A stretch of DNA of 64,000 bases from JAKFFN01 sp964444305 (GTDB lineage Bacteria > Sumerlaeota > Sumerlaeia > Sumerlaeales > Sumerlaeaceae). The notes below the pieces were generated by a model that was given only the letters and a program-made list of their open reading frames with translations, was not told the DNA's origin and ran no database searches. Position 1 is the stretch's first letter. Every line of letters begins with the position of its first letter. Below are positions 1 to 8,324 of this stretch, in pieces. The stretch spans positions 1-64,000 of the forward strand of contig CAYUGQ010000001.1 of NCBI GenBank assembly GCA_964444305.1, read 5' to 3'. The translations under genes and the position numbers were made by a program.

Positions 1-262
1 CGGAGAAGAACTCGTAATGTTCGCCGAAGGCCTCGGAGTAATGCGCATCCCCATCCCCCCCCACGCCCACCCCCGCACAGTCCTCCAAACCCAAATCCGC
101 CAGCAAACCGGCGCAAACATCATCGCTATCACCCACAGAAAAAAAACCACCCTCAACCCACCCCCCAACACCATCATAGCCCCTGGCGATACCGTTATCC
201 TCATAGGCAACCCCGACACAGAACACCAGATAACAAAACTTCTAAGCGGACGAACCCACTAA
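1..262 (+). CDS. C-terminal fragment of a TrkA/RCK_C-domain protein (5' end outside window)
   Basis: The frame is open from the first bases of the window (reading GEELVMFAEG...) to a TAA at 260-262, so the 5' end is missing. The visible 86 residues look like an RCK_C (TrkA-C) domain. A short first strand is followed by a hydrophobic 'IPIPP' segment, an 'ANIIAITH' strand, and the diagnostic late 'PGDTVILIGNPDTEHQI' stretch (GD-hydrophobic-G). RCK_C domains bind regulatory ligands in potassium channels, Trk/Ktr gating subunits and some CPA2 or DASS transporters. Which of these the missing N-terminus belongs to cannot be told. The sequence is extremely C- and A-rich on this strand and so has many Pro, Thr and His codons. 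Confidence 0.75.
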   Translation, partial: GEELVMFAEGLGVMRIPIPPHAHPRTVLQTQIRQQTGANIIAITHRKKTTLNPPPNTIIAPGDTVILIGNPDTEHQITKLLSGRTH

Positions 263-317
263 ACCCCGCCGACTCTGGATTCAACATCCAGCAAGTCCTG
301 CTCCCTCCGGGGCTGAC

Positions 318-359
318 AAAAACAAACCCGCCGGCGCAACTTTTGGCTGGCCGGCGGGT
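318..359 (-). terminator. Rho-independent terminator for the response-regulator gene
   Basis: Ten-base perfect arms (326-335 and 350-359, GC-rich) enclose a 14-base loop. Read on the minus strand the hairpin is followed by a T-rich tract (318-325). It lies about 90 bases past the stop of the minus-strand response regulator. On the plus strand no T tract follows, so it should act mainly leftward. Confidence 0.7.
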
Positions 360-447
360 CGTTGCCCCATGAGGGCGATATTAGATATGGATAACGGTTT
401 ACGATATAAGTGCTACTGTTGCGTGCGCTGGATCCTTTTCACTTAAA

Positions 448-1263
448 TCAGGACAGCGCCAGGGAGCGAGAGCGGACGTTAATGATTTTCCAGCCCCCCT
501 GGGTCTTTTTCAGGGTGTATCGTTCATCTTTGCGGCTTTGACCTTCCGGCGTAGTGTCGTCCCTCAGACAGGCAACAGTTGCCGTGATCTCGCCACGTTT
601 AAGCGTCTCCGCATCCACCACCTGGTGACGCGTCACACCCCGGTCGTCAGCATAGCTCTGCATACGCCGTTCGATATACTGATTCTTGCCCAGGCCATGC
701 AGCATCTCTTCCCCAAGGCACTCGTACTCCAGAAGGAAGTCCTGTTCATTCCAGGCCAGGATAAACGCCCTAACAACATCAGCCGGGTCATCAGAGTTCA
801 AAACCTCAAGGCTCTTACTGGAAGCGTCCATAGTAGAACCGCCGCCGGCGCCACGTCGCTCCGAGACATAACTGTCTTTGCGAAGCAGGTACTCCACACG
901 CCCCAGCAAGCCCAGTGGATCAAACGGTTTCGACAGGAAATCGTCCGCTCCAAGACCAACAGTCCAAAACTCATCAGGTTTGTTAACCTGCGAGCCAAGA
1001 GACGAAACAACCAGGATAGGCGTTTCAGCGATCTCAGGGTTCGCCCGCACACGTTTTATAAACTCCATGCCGCTCATGCCCGGCATCTTCAAATCAGTGA
1101 TAATCAGGTCAGGCCGTTCCGTAGTAGCCGCTTCGAGCCCATCTTCTCCGTTATATGTGGGGATCACTTCGTATCCCCTGGTACTCAGGACGACTTTGAT
1201 GAGTTCGACCACATCAGCCTCGTCCTCCACGATCAGTATTCGCTTTCGCGATGAACCAGCCAT
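448..1263 (-). CDS. Response regulator with CheY-like receiver and NTF2-like C-terminal domain
   Basis: Residues 7-128 form a canonical receiver domain: acidic pocket E13-D14, phospho-acceptor D57 (in 'IITDLKMPG'), the Ser switch at 87/88 and the conserved Lys at 112 ('LSKPFDP'). A Ser/Gly-rich linker (about 130-152) leads to about 115 residues ('DPADVVRAFILAWNEQDF' to 'GGWKIINVRSRS') with the feel of an NTF2/SnoaL-like alpha+beta barrel, ending in the 'W-K-I-xN/V' strand typical of that fold. No DNA-binding, GGDEF or HD output is visible. No histidine kinase is adjacent, so it is an orphan. The ATG has GGAG about 10 bases upstream. The receiver call is firm; the C-terminal fold is an inference from pattern only. 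Confidence 0.88.
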   Translation of the reverse strand: MAGSSRKRILIVEDEADVVELIKVVLSTRGYEVIPTYNGEDGLEAATTERPDLIITDLKMPGMSGMEFIKRVRANPEIAETPILVVSSLGSQVNKPDEFWTVGLGADDFLSKPFDPLGLLGRVEYLLRKDSYVSERRGAGGGSTMDASSKSLEVLNSDDPADVVRAFILAWNEQDFLLEYECLGEEMLHGLGKNQYIERRMQSYADDRGVTRHQVVDAETLKRGEITATVACLRDDTTPEGQSRKDERYTLKKTQGGWKIINVRSRSLALS

Positions 1264-1394
1264 TTTGCTGAACTCCAGAAAAATAGAAATAATGGATATA
1301 AACCATCGCCTAACTTAAAGGCTAACCATATAAACATATATCGCCACAGCCCGTGTGGCAATCGTTTTTAAAACGCAACAGGGATGCCTGTACA

Positions 1395-1432
1395 CAAAAA
1401 AAGCCGAAGACGGGAAGAAACCCGTCTCCGGC
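1395..1432 (-). terminator. Rho-independent terminator for the amidase gene
   Basis: On the minus strand a 12-base GC-rich arm, a six-base loop and the complementary arm (about 1403-1432, with one mismatch) are followed by seven T residues (1396-1402). It lies 40 bases beyond the amidase stop codon. This is a textbook intrinsic terminator. Confidence 0.88.
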
Positions 1433-1473
1433 CGAATGGTTCACCAGCGGATCGCGATGTCCGCCAGAAGAGG

Positions 1474-2424
1474 TTATTTAGGTCCGTAGTAGCGGACAGC
1501 GTCTGCCACTACAACATAACCCGTCGCGGCCCAGACCGATAGCTGAGTCGTGCGGTTGCCAGCACCCAGGCTCCGCGTGCCCAGCAAGTTCCAGCCACCA
1601 CCGTTGGCCTGCTGGTTCCGGGTAACCACGTCACCATTAGGCAAGATGTAGGGAGCAGCCGGGGAGCGGTTCGATCCGGCAGGCCACCAGGCGGAAATAT
1701 CATAGTTGCCCGAGGTCGGGACGTTAATCGTCCACGATGCCGCATCACTAATGGCAGCCGTCGCTCGCCATTTGTAGTTCGCACCATACTTGTCCGTAGC
1801 AGACGTAGCCGTCACCCAGTTAGAAGATGTCGCCGGCGAATCGTTGATGTAAGATTTGGGGTTAGTCTGATTCGGGTTACAGTAACTCATATACAGGTTC
1901 CAGTTCCAATGGACTCCGGGGTCTGTATGAGAGGCTCCAGGAACCTGGTTATGACCAACAATACGTGTACGATTCCAAAGCACATCATAATAGATGATGG
2001 TGCTACGGGTTTCAATGGCGCTTTCGCGATAGCAGATATCTGCCGTATCATTCAGGTGAACATAGCCGCCATGTTCGATACCAACAGACTGGGTGTTATA
2101 AGTCCAGTTGCCGGCGTGCCAGCCGAGATCTTTTTCCCGGACAGACTGGTAACAATAGCCGGACGTGTTATTATAGGTAAAGTGAGCCGACACGTTGGCC
2201 GCTGGGTTTTCAAACCAGCTGGCAGCGCTCGCCGCTGACCCCTGAACCTTATGGATGACGACATAGCGGATCGGATAGCTGGATGGCCGACTTGATACCG
2301 TGTAGTTGCTCGAATGAGCAGGGCGCCAGGAGTCGCAGGTGGGCAGGTCTGGCGTAGCCGCAAAGGCTGGTGCTACTGATAGAGCGCAGATTGCGCCCAG
2401 GACCGCAATTGAGTACCGATTCAT
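1474..2424 (-). CDS. Secreted N-acetylmuramoyl-L-alanine amidase (Amidase_2) with golvesin-like C-terminal domain
   Basis: The start is placed at the ATG at 2424: AAAGGGG precedes it and it opens a classic signal peptide (residues 1-22, 'ALSVAPAFA'). A longer frame reaching 2529 would bury the signal. Residues about 45-185 are an Amidase_2/PGRP-type zinc amidase that cleaves the lactyl-amide bond of peptidoglycan stem peptides. Likely zinc ligands are H58 ('VVIHKVQG'), H158 ('VGHNQVPG') and D168 ('TDPG'), with E117 in 'GIEHGG'. Residues 201-316 are a beta-rich domain ('DKYG', 'AWW', 'NRS', 'APY', 'RNQQ', 'ADAVR') like the golvesin/xanthan-lyase C-terminal family. It is closely repeated in the glycosidase-like protein at 40919-42799. 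Likely periplasmic or extracellular wall turnover. Confidence 0.9.
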   Translation of the reverse strand: MNRYSIAVLGAICALSVAPAFAATPDLPTCDSWRPAHSSNYTVSSRPSSYPIRYVVIHKVQGSAASAASWFENPAANVSAHFTYNNTSGYCYQSVREKDLGWHAGNWTYNTQSVGIEHGGYVHLNDTADICYRESAIETRSTIIYYDVLWNRTRIVGHNQVPGASHTDPGVHWNWNLYMSYCNPNQTNPKSYINDSPATSSNWVTATSATDKYGANYKWRATAAISDAASWTINVPTSGNYDISAWWPAGSNRSPAAPYILPNGDVVTRNQQANGGGWNLLGTRSLGAGNRTTQLSVWAATGYVVVADAVRYYGPK

Positions 2425-3274
2425 CACTAAATGAACCCCTTTCAAATCTGTGGATTTCTCACAGGTTTCGCCTGATCCCGGGGGATCGCCGGAAGACGAC
2501 CATGGATCTGGCGCGCGGCGACCGGGCATTATGAAACTGCCGGAAGATCACCGTTTTCGGCCGCACTGAGCCGGCGGACCGTTAGAAAGGTTCTGCGGGT
2601 AAACTCCTCCTTCCATCGTTTGTTATAGCAGGGCCGGAGCCGCCGCCATTAAGGGAGGTGATCATCCTCGCGTCCGGAGATGCCAGTCCGGACAACCAGA
2701 GGAAAAGAGAAGGGCGACGCATGTGAGAAACGTCTGAGGTCGCTAGACTGATCTAAATGGAAGCAATGACAAAAGGCGTCAAAAGCTCCCGAACGAGCAC
2801 ATTGCATTAGGGATAGCACCTGAACGGTAATGTTCGCGCGAAGCGGTGACCGACTTAAAACAACTGCGACGCTCAGCTTTGCGCGTTACGCTGTTTTGTT
2901 TTCCAACTCGGCCAGTCAGGGAAATCCAGACAGGCAGTTCCAGGTCGAAGGAAAACGCGGCACAACAGGACAACCGGGTACAGCTCGCGGCCGTCGGATC
3001 AATGCGAACCGCGCGACCGTTTACAACCTACATCAACCTCGATGATCAGACCAGACTGAATGGCCCACGCGACCTGTTAGAGGCTTAAAGTCACCGCCGG
3101 ACGAGAACACATGGACAGGTTGAGTGGTCAGCGACTTTGGTAAAAATGACCATTTGGATCATCTCATCAGCAATTCGTTTGCCGATGGTAAAAAGAAGTC
3201 GTGGCCCAACCCGGCCGGCAGAGTCAAAGATAAAATTTAAAAAGTGCGATAATAGACAGCTTTTTCTCTACGAC
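2425..3274. other. 850-base intergenic stretch, no supported gene
   Basis: This holds the upstream region of the amidase (right to left) and the downstream region of the MFS gene. Short frames occur on both strands (for example 2779-2973 minus, 2830-3088 plus), but they are rich in Arg, Ser and Pro, overlap each other, lack ribosome-binding sites and resemble no family I know. A small hairpin with six-base arms (2672-2677 and 2688-2693) has no T tract. I see no repeat, tRNA or mobile-element end. Confidence 0.6.
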
Positions 3275-4561
3275 TCAAGCTTTAACTGTATTAACAGCCT
3301 GGTTTTCATTAACCCGCCAGAGAAGCAGACCACCGCCCACCAGCATGAAAATGAGAACAAGAATGCCGTCCTGCGTCTTACCCGTCATCAACCCGACATA
3401 GCCCACCAGGAACGGCCCCAGCAGTGCGGCAAATTTCCCGAGCATGTTATAAAAGCCGAAAAACTCAACAGCCTTCTCTTCGGGAATCAGGCGGGAATAA
3501 TATGACCTGCTTAGACTTTGGACGCCTCCCTGAACCAGGGCAATGGCAATGGCCAGGGCGAAGAACTCCCAAACGGCTGTCATCTGCCAGGCCCACACGC
3601 AGACGCCAACATAAACGGCCAGACCAAGGTAAATGGCGCGCCGGGTTCCAAGCTTCTGTCCAAGAAACCCAAAGCCGATGGCTGCGGGAAAAGCCACAAA
3701 CTGGACCAGAAGCAGAGCTGTTATCAGGTGGTCGGTGGAAAAATCCAGGTCCTTGCCAACCTTAGTGGCCATGGCAATGATGGTGTCCACCGCATCAATA
3801 TACAGCCAGTAAGCCAGCAAGAAAACCACAACAGGCTTATACCGGCGGATTTCTTTGAAAGTTTGTTTTAGCTGCTGAAAGCCTTCCTTAACGGCACGCC
3901 CTAAGGGAATGGCCTCGCCGGGAGTATCTTTCACAAAGATTGCCAGGGGCAGACTGAAAAGAAACCACCAGATGCCGACGGTGAGAAAGGATATCTGAAC
4001 GGCCCTTTCCTGACCGGGAATGCCAAACCATTCAGGCCGGAGCACCATGGCGACATTAACCAAAAACAACAAACCACCGCCCAGATAACCAAGGCCGTAT
4101 CCCAAAGCGGAGATTTTGTCGCTGCTGCGGCCCCGAGCCAAATCGACAATCATAGAGTCGTAAAAAATGTTTCCGCCGAGGAAGCCGATGATCCCGAAGA
4201 TAAACAGGGTGCCAGCCAGTTGCCATTCGTTTGCCTGGATGAAAAACATGGCAGCCGTAGCCGCCGCACCCATCCAGCCAAGCGCCAGCAAAAAGCGTTT
4301 CCTTTTACCCGAACGATCCGCGATGGCCCCAAGGAGGGGAGCTGACAGGGCAATAACCAGTCCGGCGATACTGTTAAAAAGACCAAGCTCATAAGTGCTT
4401 TGAGCAGGAGAGACCCCCTGTCGCCAGAAATCGTTATAAAAGATCGGGAAAAATCCAGCAATAACCGTCGTTGCAAAGGCGGAATTTGCCCAGTCATAAG
4501 TAGCCCAAGCCACCACTTCCCGCCGCGTGGATTTTTCCGTGATGCGTCCAATGGATTTCAT
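3275..4561 (-). CDS. MFS permease of the UMF1/Atg22-like family
   Basis: A polytopic membrane protein with about 12 predicted membrane segments. The N-terminal motif 'VAWATYDWANSAFATTVIAGFFPIF' holds the YDWANSA signature of the UMF1/Atg22-like MFS branch, related to the yeast vacuolar amino-acid exporter Atg22. An 'AIADRSGKRKR' loop between TM2 and TM3 matches the MFS motif A (D-R-x-G-R/K-R). Substrates of bacterial members are not well known; amino-acid efflux is an analogy. I place the start at the internal ATG at 4561, just before the conserved region. The longest frame begins with GTG at 4648 and would add 29 non-conserved residues. No strong ribosome-binding site supports either start. 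It stands alone and faces away from the pseudopilin gene. Confidence 0.85.
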   Translation of the reverse strand: MKSIGRITEKSTRREVVAWATYDWANSAFATTVIAGFFPIFYNDFWRQGVSPAQSTYELGLFNSIAGLVIALSAPLLGAIADRSGKRKRFLLALGWMGAAATAAMFFIQANEWQLAGTLFIFGIIGFLGGNIFYDSMIVDLARGRSSDKISALGYGLGYLGGGLLFLVNVAMVLRPEWFGIPGQERAVQISFLTVGIWWFLFSLPLAIFVKDTPGEAIPLGRAVKEGFQQLKQTFKEIRRYKPVVVFLLAYWLYIDAVDTIIAMATKVGKDLDFSTDHLITALLLVQFVAFPAAIGFGFLGQKLGTRRAIYLGLAVYVGVCVWAWQMTAVWEFFALAIAIALVQGGVQSLSRSYYSRLIPEEKAVEFFGFYNMLGKFAALLGPFLVGYVGLMTGKTQDGILVLIFMLVGGGLLLWRVNENQAVNTVKA

Positions 4562-4738
4562 ATACCAGACAACTGAGCCAGGGAAGGCGGGTGACTCAAG
4601 GAGAAAGCATCCGCGGGGTGAGTTTGAAAAAACGTCATCTTTTGCCACGAAAACGCCATTGTTATGTCACGTGACGCGGATTAGGTAGTCGTGCTTCTTC
4701 ACTGCGGAGTCAAAATTAAGCTACGCAGGAGAAGTCTG

Positions 4739-5434
4739 ATGAAGCAGTACGGTTTCACCCTCATTGAATTGCTAATCGTTGTTGCAATTATCGCAATTCT
4801 TGCGGCAATTGCTGTACCAAATTTTATGGAAGCACATACCTGTGCCAAGGTGGCCCGAGTTCAAAACGATATGCGTACGATGGCGACGGCTATTGAATCG
4901 TATGTGATCGATTACGGGCAACTACCACGGGATAATGATTCCGATATGGATCGTGAGTACTCCGCTCCGGATTGGCACAAGGCTAATGGCGCGTTACAGC
5001 TCACCACGCCCATTGCCTACCTCAACGCTCTTTTAAAAGACCCGTTCACACCCCCGGGGGCAAAGGACATTACCGGGGGAGCCGCTGATGGATATCGTAT
5101 CGGCAGCGGAACGTGGAGCTATGGTCAGTACGGATCGGGAAACACAAGTCCGCCGGATCATCAGGATTCGAACGCCACCATGAGGGCTCATGGCCCTGTG
5201 ATGGCTTATGTGGTCTTAAGCCCGGGTCCGGATATTGTCCGGTGCCGCATGGGATATAAGTGTTTTCCGTTTAAACCTGTCGGTTCCAGCGACCGCAAAG
5301 AAGGTCAGCCGGATTACTATGTGGATTATGATCCCAGTAATGGGACTGTCAGTGGTGGTGACATCTATCGTTTCGGTGGCAGCTATATGAACGGTAACTG
5401 GGATCGCAATGTGGTCAGCGGCGGCCCATACTAA
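4739..5434 (+). CDS. Type IV pilin/type II secretion pseudopilin-like protein
   Basis: The start is the ATG at 4739, preceded by CAGGAGAAG. It gives a class III prepilin signal: 'MKQYG' then 'FTLIELLIVVAIIAILAAIA', with cleavage expected after G5, methylatable F6 and the key E10. A roughly 200-residue soluble head follows, beginning 'VQNDMRTMATAIESYVIDYGQLP', as in pseudopilins (GspG/H-like) and the abundant pilin-like proteins of planctomycete- and Sumerlaeota-like bacteria. The head has four cysteines and many Gly, Ser and Asp-Pro loops near its end. No prepilin peptidase or Gsp gene is nearby, so it is probably processed by machinery encoded elsewhere. Its exact role (minor pilin, secretion or surface fibre) is open. 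Confidence 0.88.
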   Translation: MKQYGFTLIELLIVVAIIAILAAIAVPNFMEAHTCAKVARVQNDMRTMATAIESYVIDYGQLPRDNDSDMDREYSAPDWHKANGALQLTTPIAYLNALLKDPFTPPGAKDITGGAADGYRIGSGTWSYGQYGSGNTSPPDHQDSNATMRAHGPVMAYVVLSPGPDIVRCRMGYKCFPFKPVGSSDRKEGQPDYYVDYDPSNGTVSGGDIYRFGGSYMNGNWDRNVVSGGPY

Positions 5435-5521
5435 ATCAAAAGAGTCGTTTGCAAAGCAAGAGGTCGTGCGCGGCTGTGGTCCAGGGTGTCTCTGGATGCA
5501 GTCGCGTTAATTGTTTCCGGT

Positions 5522-6598
5522 TTATGCGGCGAAGCTGTCTGACCGACGCGCGAGAAGCCATAAAAAGAGCGGACCTCCAATCAGAGCTGTGATTACTCCT
5601 GCGGGGATTTCGGCGGTGGATTGAACCGACAGGCCTGCAGCTTGCAACCAGGAAAGGGCACGGCGGCCTGTTACGTCGCAAAGAACCAGAAACCCAGCTC
5701 CCGAAAAAGCTGCCAGCGGTACTAACAGGCGGTTATCTGGTCCGGCAAGCAAGCGAAGGATATGGGGAACAAGCAGACCCGCAAAACCGATCGGACCGCA
5801 CAAGGCGACGGCTGATGCTGCCATAATGGTTCCGGCCCCAAGCACCCAAAATATCTCTCGGTTTACATTCAGTCCTAAGTGACTAGCGGTTAGGGCATCT
5901 ATGCTAAGCAGGTTCATGCCTTGCGCCCGAATTATGAGAATGGTAATTCCTGCAGCGATTATCAGGGCGACGACGGCTGTGCCCATATAACCGGTAACCT
6001 CCAGGCCCCCCAGCCACCAGTAGGTGATCTGGCGGGCATTGTCCGGGCTGGCAAATACCTGTACGAGCATCATAGCGGCGCTAAGCACAAGGTTCATAAT
6101 CGCCCCGGCCAACAAGAGCGTTACCGGTGAAAATCCGCGCCGGCTACGCGCCAGGCTCATGAGTAGCAGTATCGGAATGATTGCTCCTGCGAAACACATG
6201 AGGGGGGCGATTAAAGCAGTCCCAATTGTTGCGGCAGGCAATAACAAAACGACCGCGGCGCGCCCGATGGCAGCGCCGGACGAAACGCCCAGGATATACG
6301 GATCAGCAAGAGGGTTGCGCAGTACAGCTTGATAAGCTAGACCCGAACAGGCCAGTCCGGCCCCGGCAACCAGCCCGGCCATGACACGCGGCAGGCGGGT
6401 CTGCCAGAAAATCAGACCGTCCATGGTACTATGATTGCCTTTGGCCGAAAAATCTCGAAGAGCGACCAGCAAATCCAACGGTTCACCCGCCAGGGGAGCG
6501 AAGCAGGCAATCAACAATGTGATAAAACCGGCCCCCACACACCAGGTCAGAAGGCGACCCCATGAAAGAATATGCGGGGGGGACGAAAACATTATCAT
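5522..6598 (-). CDS. FecCD/BtuC-family ABC transporter permease
   Basis: 358 residues with about ten membrane helices, matching the FecCD family that imports ferric siderophores, haem, vitamin B12 or cobinamide. Family signatures are clear: 'RLPRVMAGLVAGAGLACSGLAYQAVLRNPLADPYILGVSSGA' near the N-terminus and 'GPIGFAGLLVPHILRLLAGPDNRLLVPLAAFSGA' near the C-terminus. A strong GAGGGGGG precedes the ATG. It lies 42 bases after the aminotransferase on the same strand, so the two may be co-transcribed. The partner ATPase (BtuD/FecE type) and binding protein are absent from the window, so the substrate cannot be inferred and the importer must be completed elsewhere. Confidence 0.92.
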   Translation of the reverse strand: MIMFSSPPHILSWGRLLTWCVGAGFITLLIACFAPLAGEPLDLLVALRDFSAKGNHSTMDGLIFWQTRLPRVMAGLVAGAGLACSGLAYQAVLRNPLADPYILGVSSGAAIGRAAVVLLLPAATIGTALIAPLMCFAGAIIPILLLMSLARSRRGFSPVTLLLAGAIMNLVLSAAMMLVQVFASPDNARQITYWWLGGLEVTGYMGTAVVALIIAAGITILIIRAQGMNLLSIDALTASHLGLNVNREIFWVLGAGTIMAASAVALCGPIGFAGLLVPHILRLLAGPDNRLLVPLAAFSGAGFLVLCDVTGRRALSWLQAAGLSVQSTAEIPAGVITALIGGPLFLWLLARRSDSFAA

Positions 6599-6640
6599 CG
6601 CCCCCCTCGCACGGGAAAATTAAGGTTTGTTACGCGTAAA

Positions 6641-7909
6641 TTATTTCGCAGCCACCGACGCATCCGCATCAGCGAGTTCGCCCTGATGAGCATGGATCTT
6701 TTTGATAGCTGTCGCGATCTCGCGCATGTCCTGTTCTTCTTCCAGAAGAAGGCGATGAGGGAGCCAAACGCATTCCTCAGAACAGAGTCGTTCTGCATTA
6801 GGACACGAAACGTCCTTATATTGGATTCCACGCTCATTGAGGAGGTCGGACAGCGCTTTATCTTCCGGTCGGGGTTCATCATTTAGGTTCTGGAAACATG
6901 GCTGCTTATGGACTGGCAACAGGTATCCTGGATTGCAAGGAACCCCTTCCGCTTCCAAGGCTTCCAGAAATTTACTGCGGCTAAGGCCGCCAAAGTCGGC
7001 CGCCAGGTAGCGAAACAGCACCATGTGCCATGACCGGCGGGTAACAGCTTCGGGGGTTTCCGGAAAGACGAGACCGGGCACATCGGCTAGTTCATCCAGC
7101 AGAATCTGCGCATTGCGCTCGCGCTTGGCCACCTGTTCAGGCAGACGATCAAGTTGAGCCAGCAGCAGCGCCGCCTGTATTTCTGTCATCCGGTTGTTGC
7201 CAGCTAACAGGTGATGTTCATACCAAGGGCCGGTTTCCGACCGGCCAACATGGGTATAAGACCGGACAGTCTGTGCGATTTCATCGTCATCGGTTAAAAC
7301 GATGCCGCCCTCAGCGGCGGTAATATTTTTGCTCATCTGGAAGCTAAAGCTTCCGACGTCGCCCAGAGCACCGGTGCCTTTGCCGCGCCACTGGGTGCCC
7401 CATGAATGGCAAGCGTCTTCGATCAGCTTGAGATTATGACGCTCTGCAAAAGCACGGGCTTTGTCCATGTCGACCGGCAGACCCGCAAAGTGAACCACCA
7501 TGATAGCCCGGGTGCGGTCAGTGACCAGCTTTTCTGCCAAGTCCAGATCGATATTTGCCGTGTCTAGTTCCACATCCGCAAAAATCGGAATGGCGTTCAA
7601 AGCTGTGATTGCGGTGGCCGAAGCAATGAAAGTGTAGTCCGGAACGATAACTTCGTCGCCCGCAGTAATGCCAACGGCGCGCATGGCAAGGATCAGCCCG
7701 ATGGTTCCGTTATTGCAGGTGATTCCATGTTTGGCTCCGTGGTACTCTGCAAAGCGGCGCTCAAACTCCCGGACGTTTTCACCCCACCACCAGTCACCAC
7801 TTTCGACTACCTGAGTTACCCGACCCAGCTCTGCCTGTCCATGGACAGGCCAATTGATCATTTCTTTGGAGCGCACGGGTGTGCCCCCAGACAACGCCAG
7901 TTCAGCCAT
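6641..7909 (-). CDS. DegT/DnrJ/EryC1/StrS-family PLP-dependent aminotransferase
   Basis: 422 residues of the DegT/DnrJ/EryC1/StrS fold, which transaminates keto-sugars or, in the AHBA synthase branch, cyclic ketones. Visible landmarks: 'NNGTIGL' phosphate-binding loop (66-72), 'VPDYTFIASATA' (89-100), D165 in 'IEDACHSWG' that contacts the PLP pyridine nitrogen, and K194 in 'SFSFQMSKNITAAEGG' that forms the Schiff base. The start ATG has GAGGG about 10 bases upstream. On the minus strand TATACT (7943-7948) could be a -10 element but no good -35 is seen. The natural substrate is unknown. The neighbouring FecCD permease gives no clear pathway. Confidence 0.92.
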   Translation of the reverse strand: MAELALSGGTPVRSKEMINWPVHGQAELGRVTQVVESGDWWWGENVREFERRFAEYHGAKHGITCNNGTIGLILAMRAVGITAGDEVIVPDYTFIASATAITALNAIPIFADVELDTANIDLDLAEKLVTDRTRAIMVVHFAGLPVDMDKARAFAERHNLKLIEDACHSWGTQWRGKGTGALGDVGSFSFQMSKNITAAEGGIVLTDDDEIAQTVRSYTHVGRSETGPWYEHHLLAGNNRMTEIQAALLLAQLDRLPEQVAKRERNAQILLDELADVPGLVFPETPEAVTRRSWHMVLFRYLAADFGGLSRSKFLEALEAEGVPCNPGYLLPVHKQPCFQNLNDEPRPEDKALSDLLNERGIQYKDVSCPNAERLCSEECVWLPHRLLLEEEQDMREIATAIKKIHAHQGELADADASVAAK

Positions 7910-8324
7910 GAAATCGACCCTCTTGGGAATTATTTTTCTTTTAGTATAACTCTGGGAAACACTTATTTGTTTCGGAGGTATTACTTTTCAGCAATCTGCC
8001 AGTTTAATCGGTTTTCGGGGAGTAAATGTTCATATTTAAGACATTTATGCCTTTCAAGGCATCGGCACAAAATTTGTTGCCCAGAAGAGGCATAGATAGG
8101 AGCTGTGTATGCGCAACCGGTTATGGTGGCGCCACGGCAAAATTTCCCGAATTTCCTATTTGGAAAGCGTGTCACGTGCAGCCTATGTATCTTGACAGCC
8201 CACAAAATGGCGAAAAGCCACTTGCAATGCATAGAGCATCCGTGCAGGCGAATGTTTTGTGCCGTGCTCTGGCAACCGCAGTGAATACCTGGCTTCCCAG
8301 ATGGCAGTGAATGGTTAATAATCA
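7910..8324. other. 415-base divergent intergenic region, promoters expected
   Basis: This separates the leftward aminotransferase and rightward sucA and should hold promoters for both. The part nearest the aminotransferase (7921-8040) is AT-rich; the rest has average composition. Frames in it (for example 7981-8352 minus, 8026-8310 plus) have no family resemblance or ribosome-binding sites and are treated as noise. No riboswitch-like or repeated structure was recognised. Confidence 0.5.

Noticed and set aside
538..1254. 238-codon frame antisense to the response regulator
   Set aside because: No ribosome-binding site or domain; the opposite strand encodes an intact receiver domain.
2830..3088. 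Two overlapping short plus-strand frames in the 2.4-3.3 kb gap
   Set aside because: Different frames over the same bases, no ribosome-binding site and no known family.
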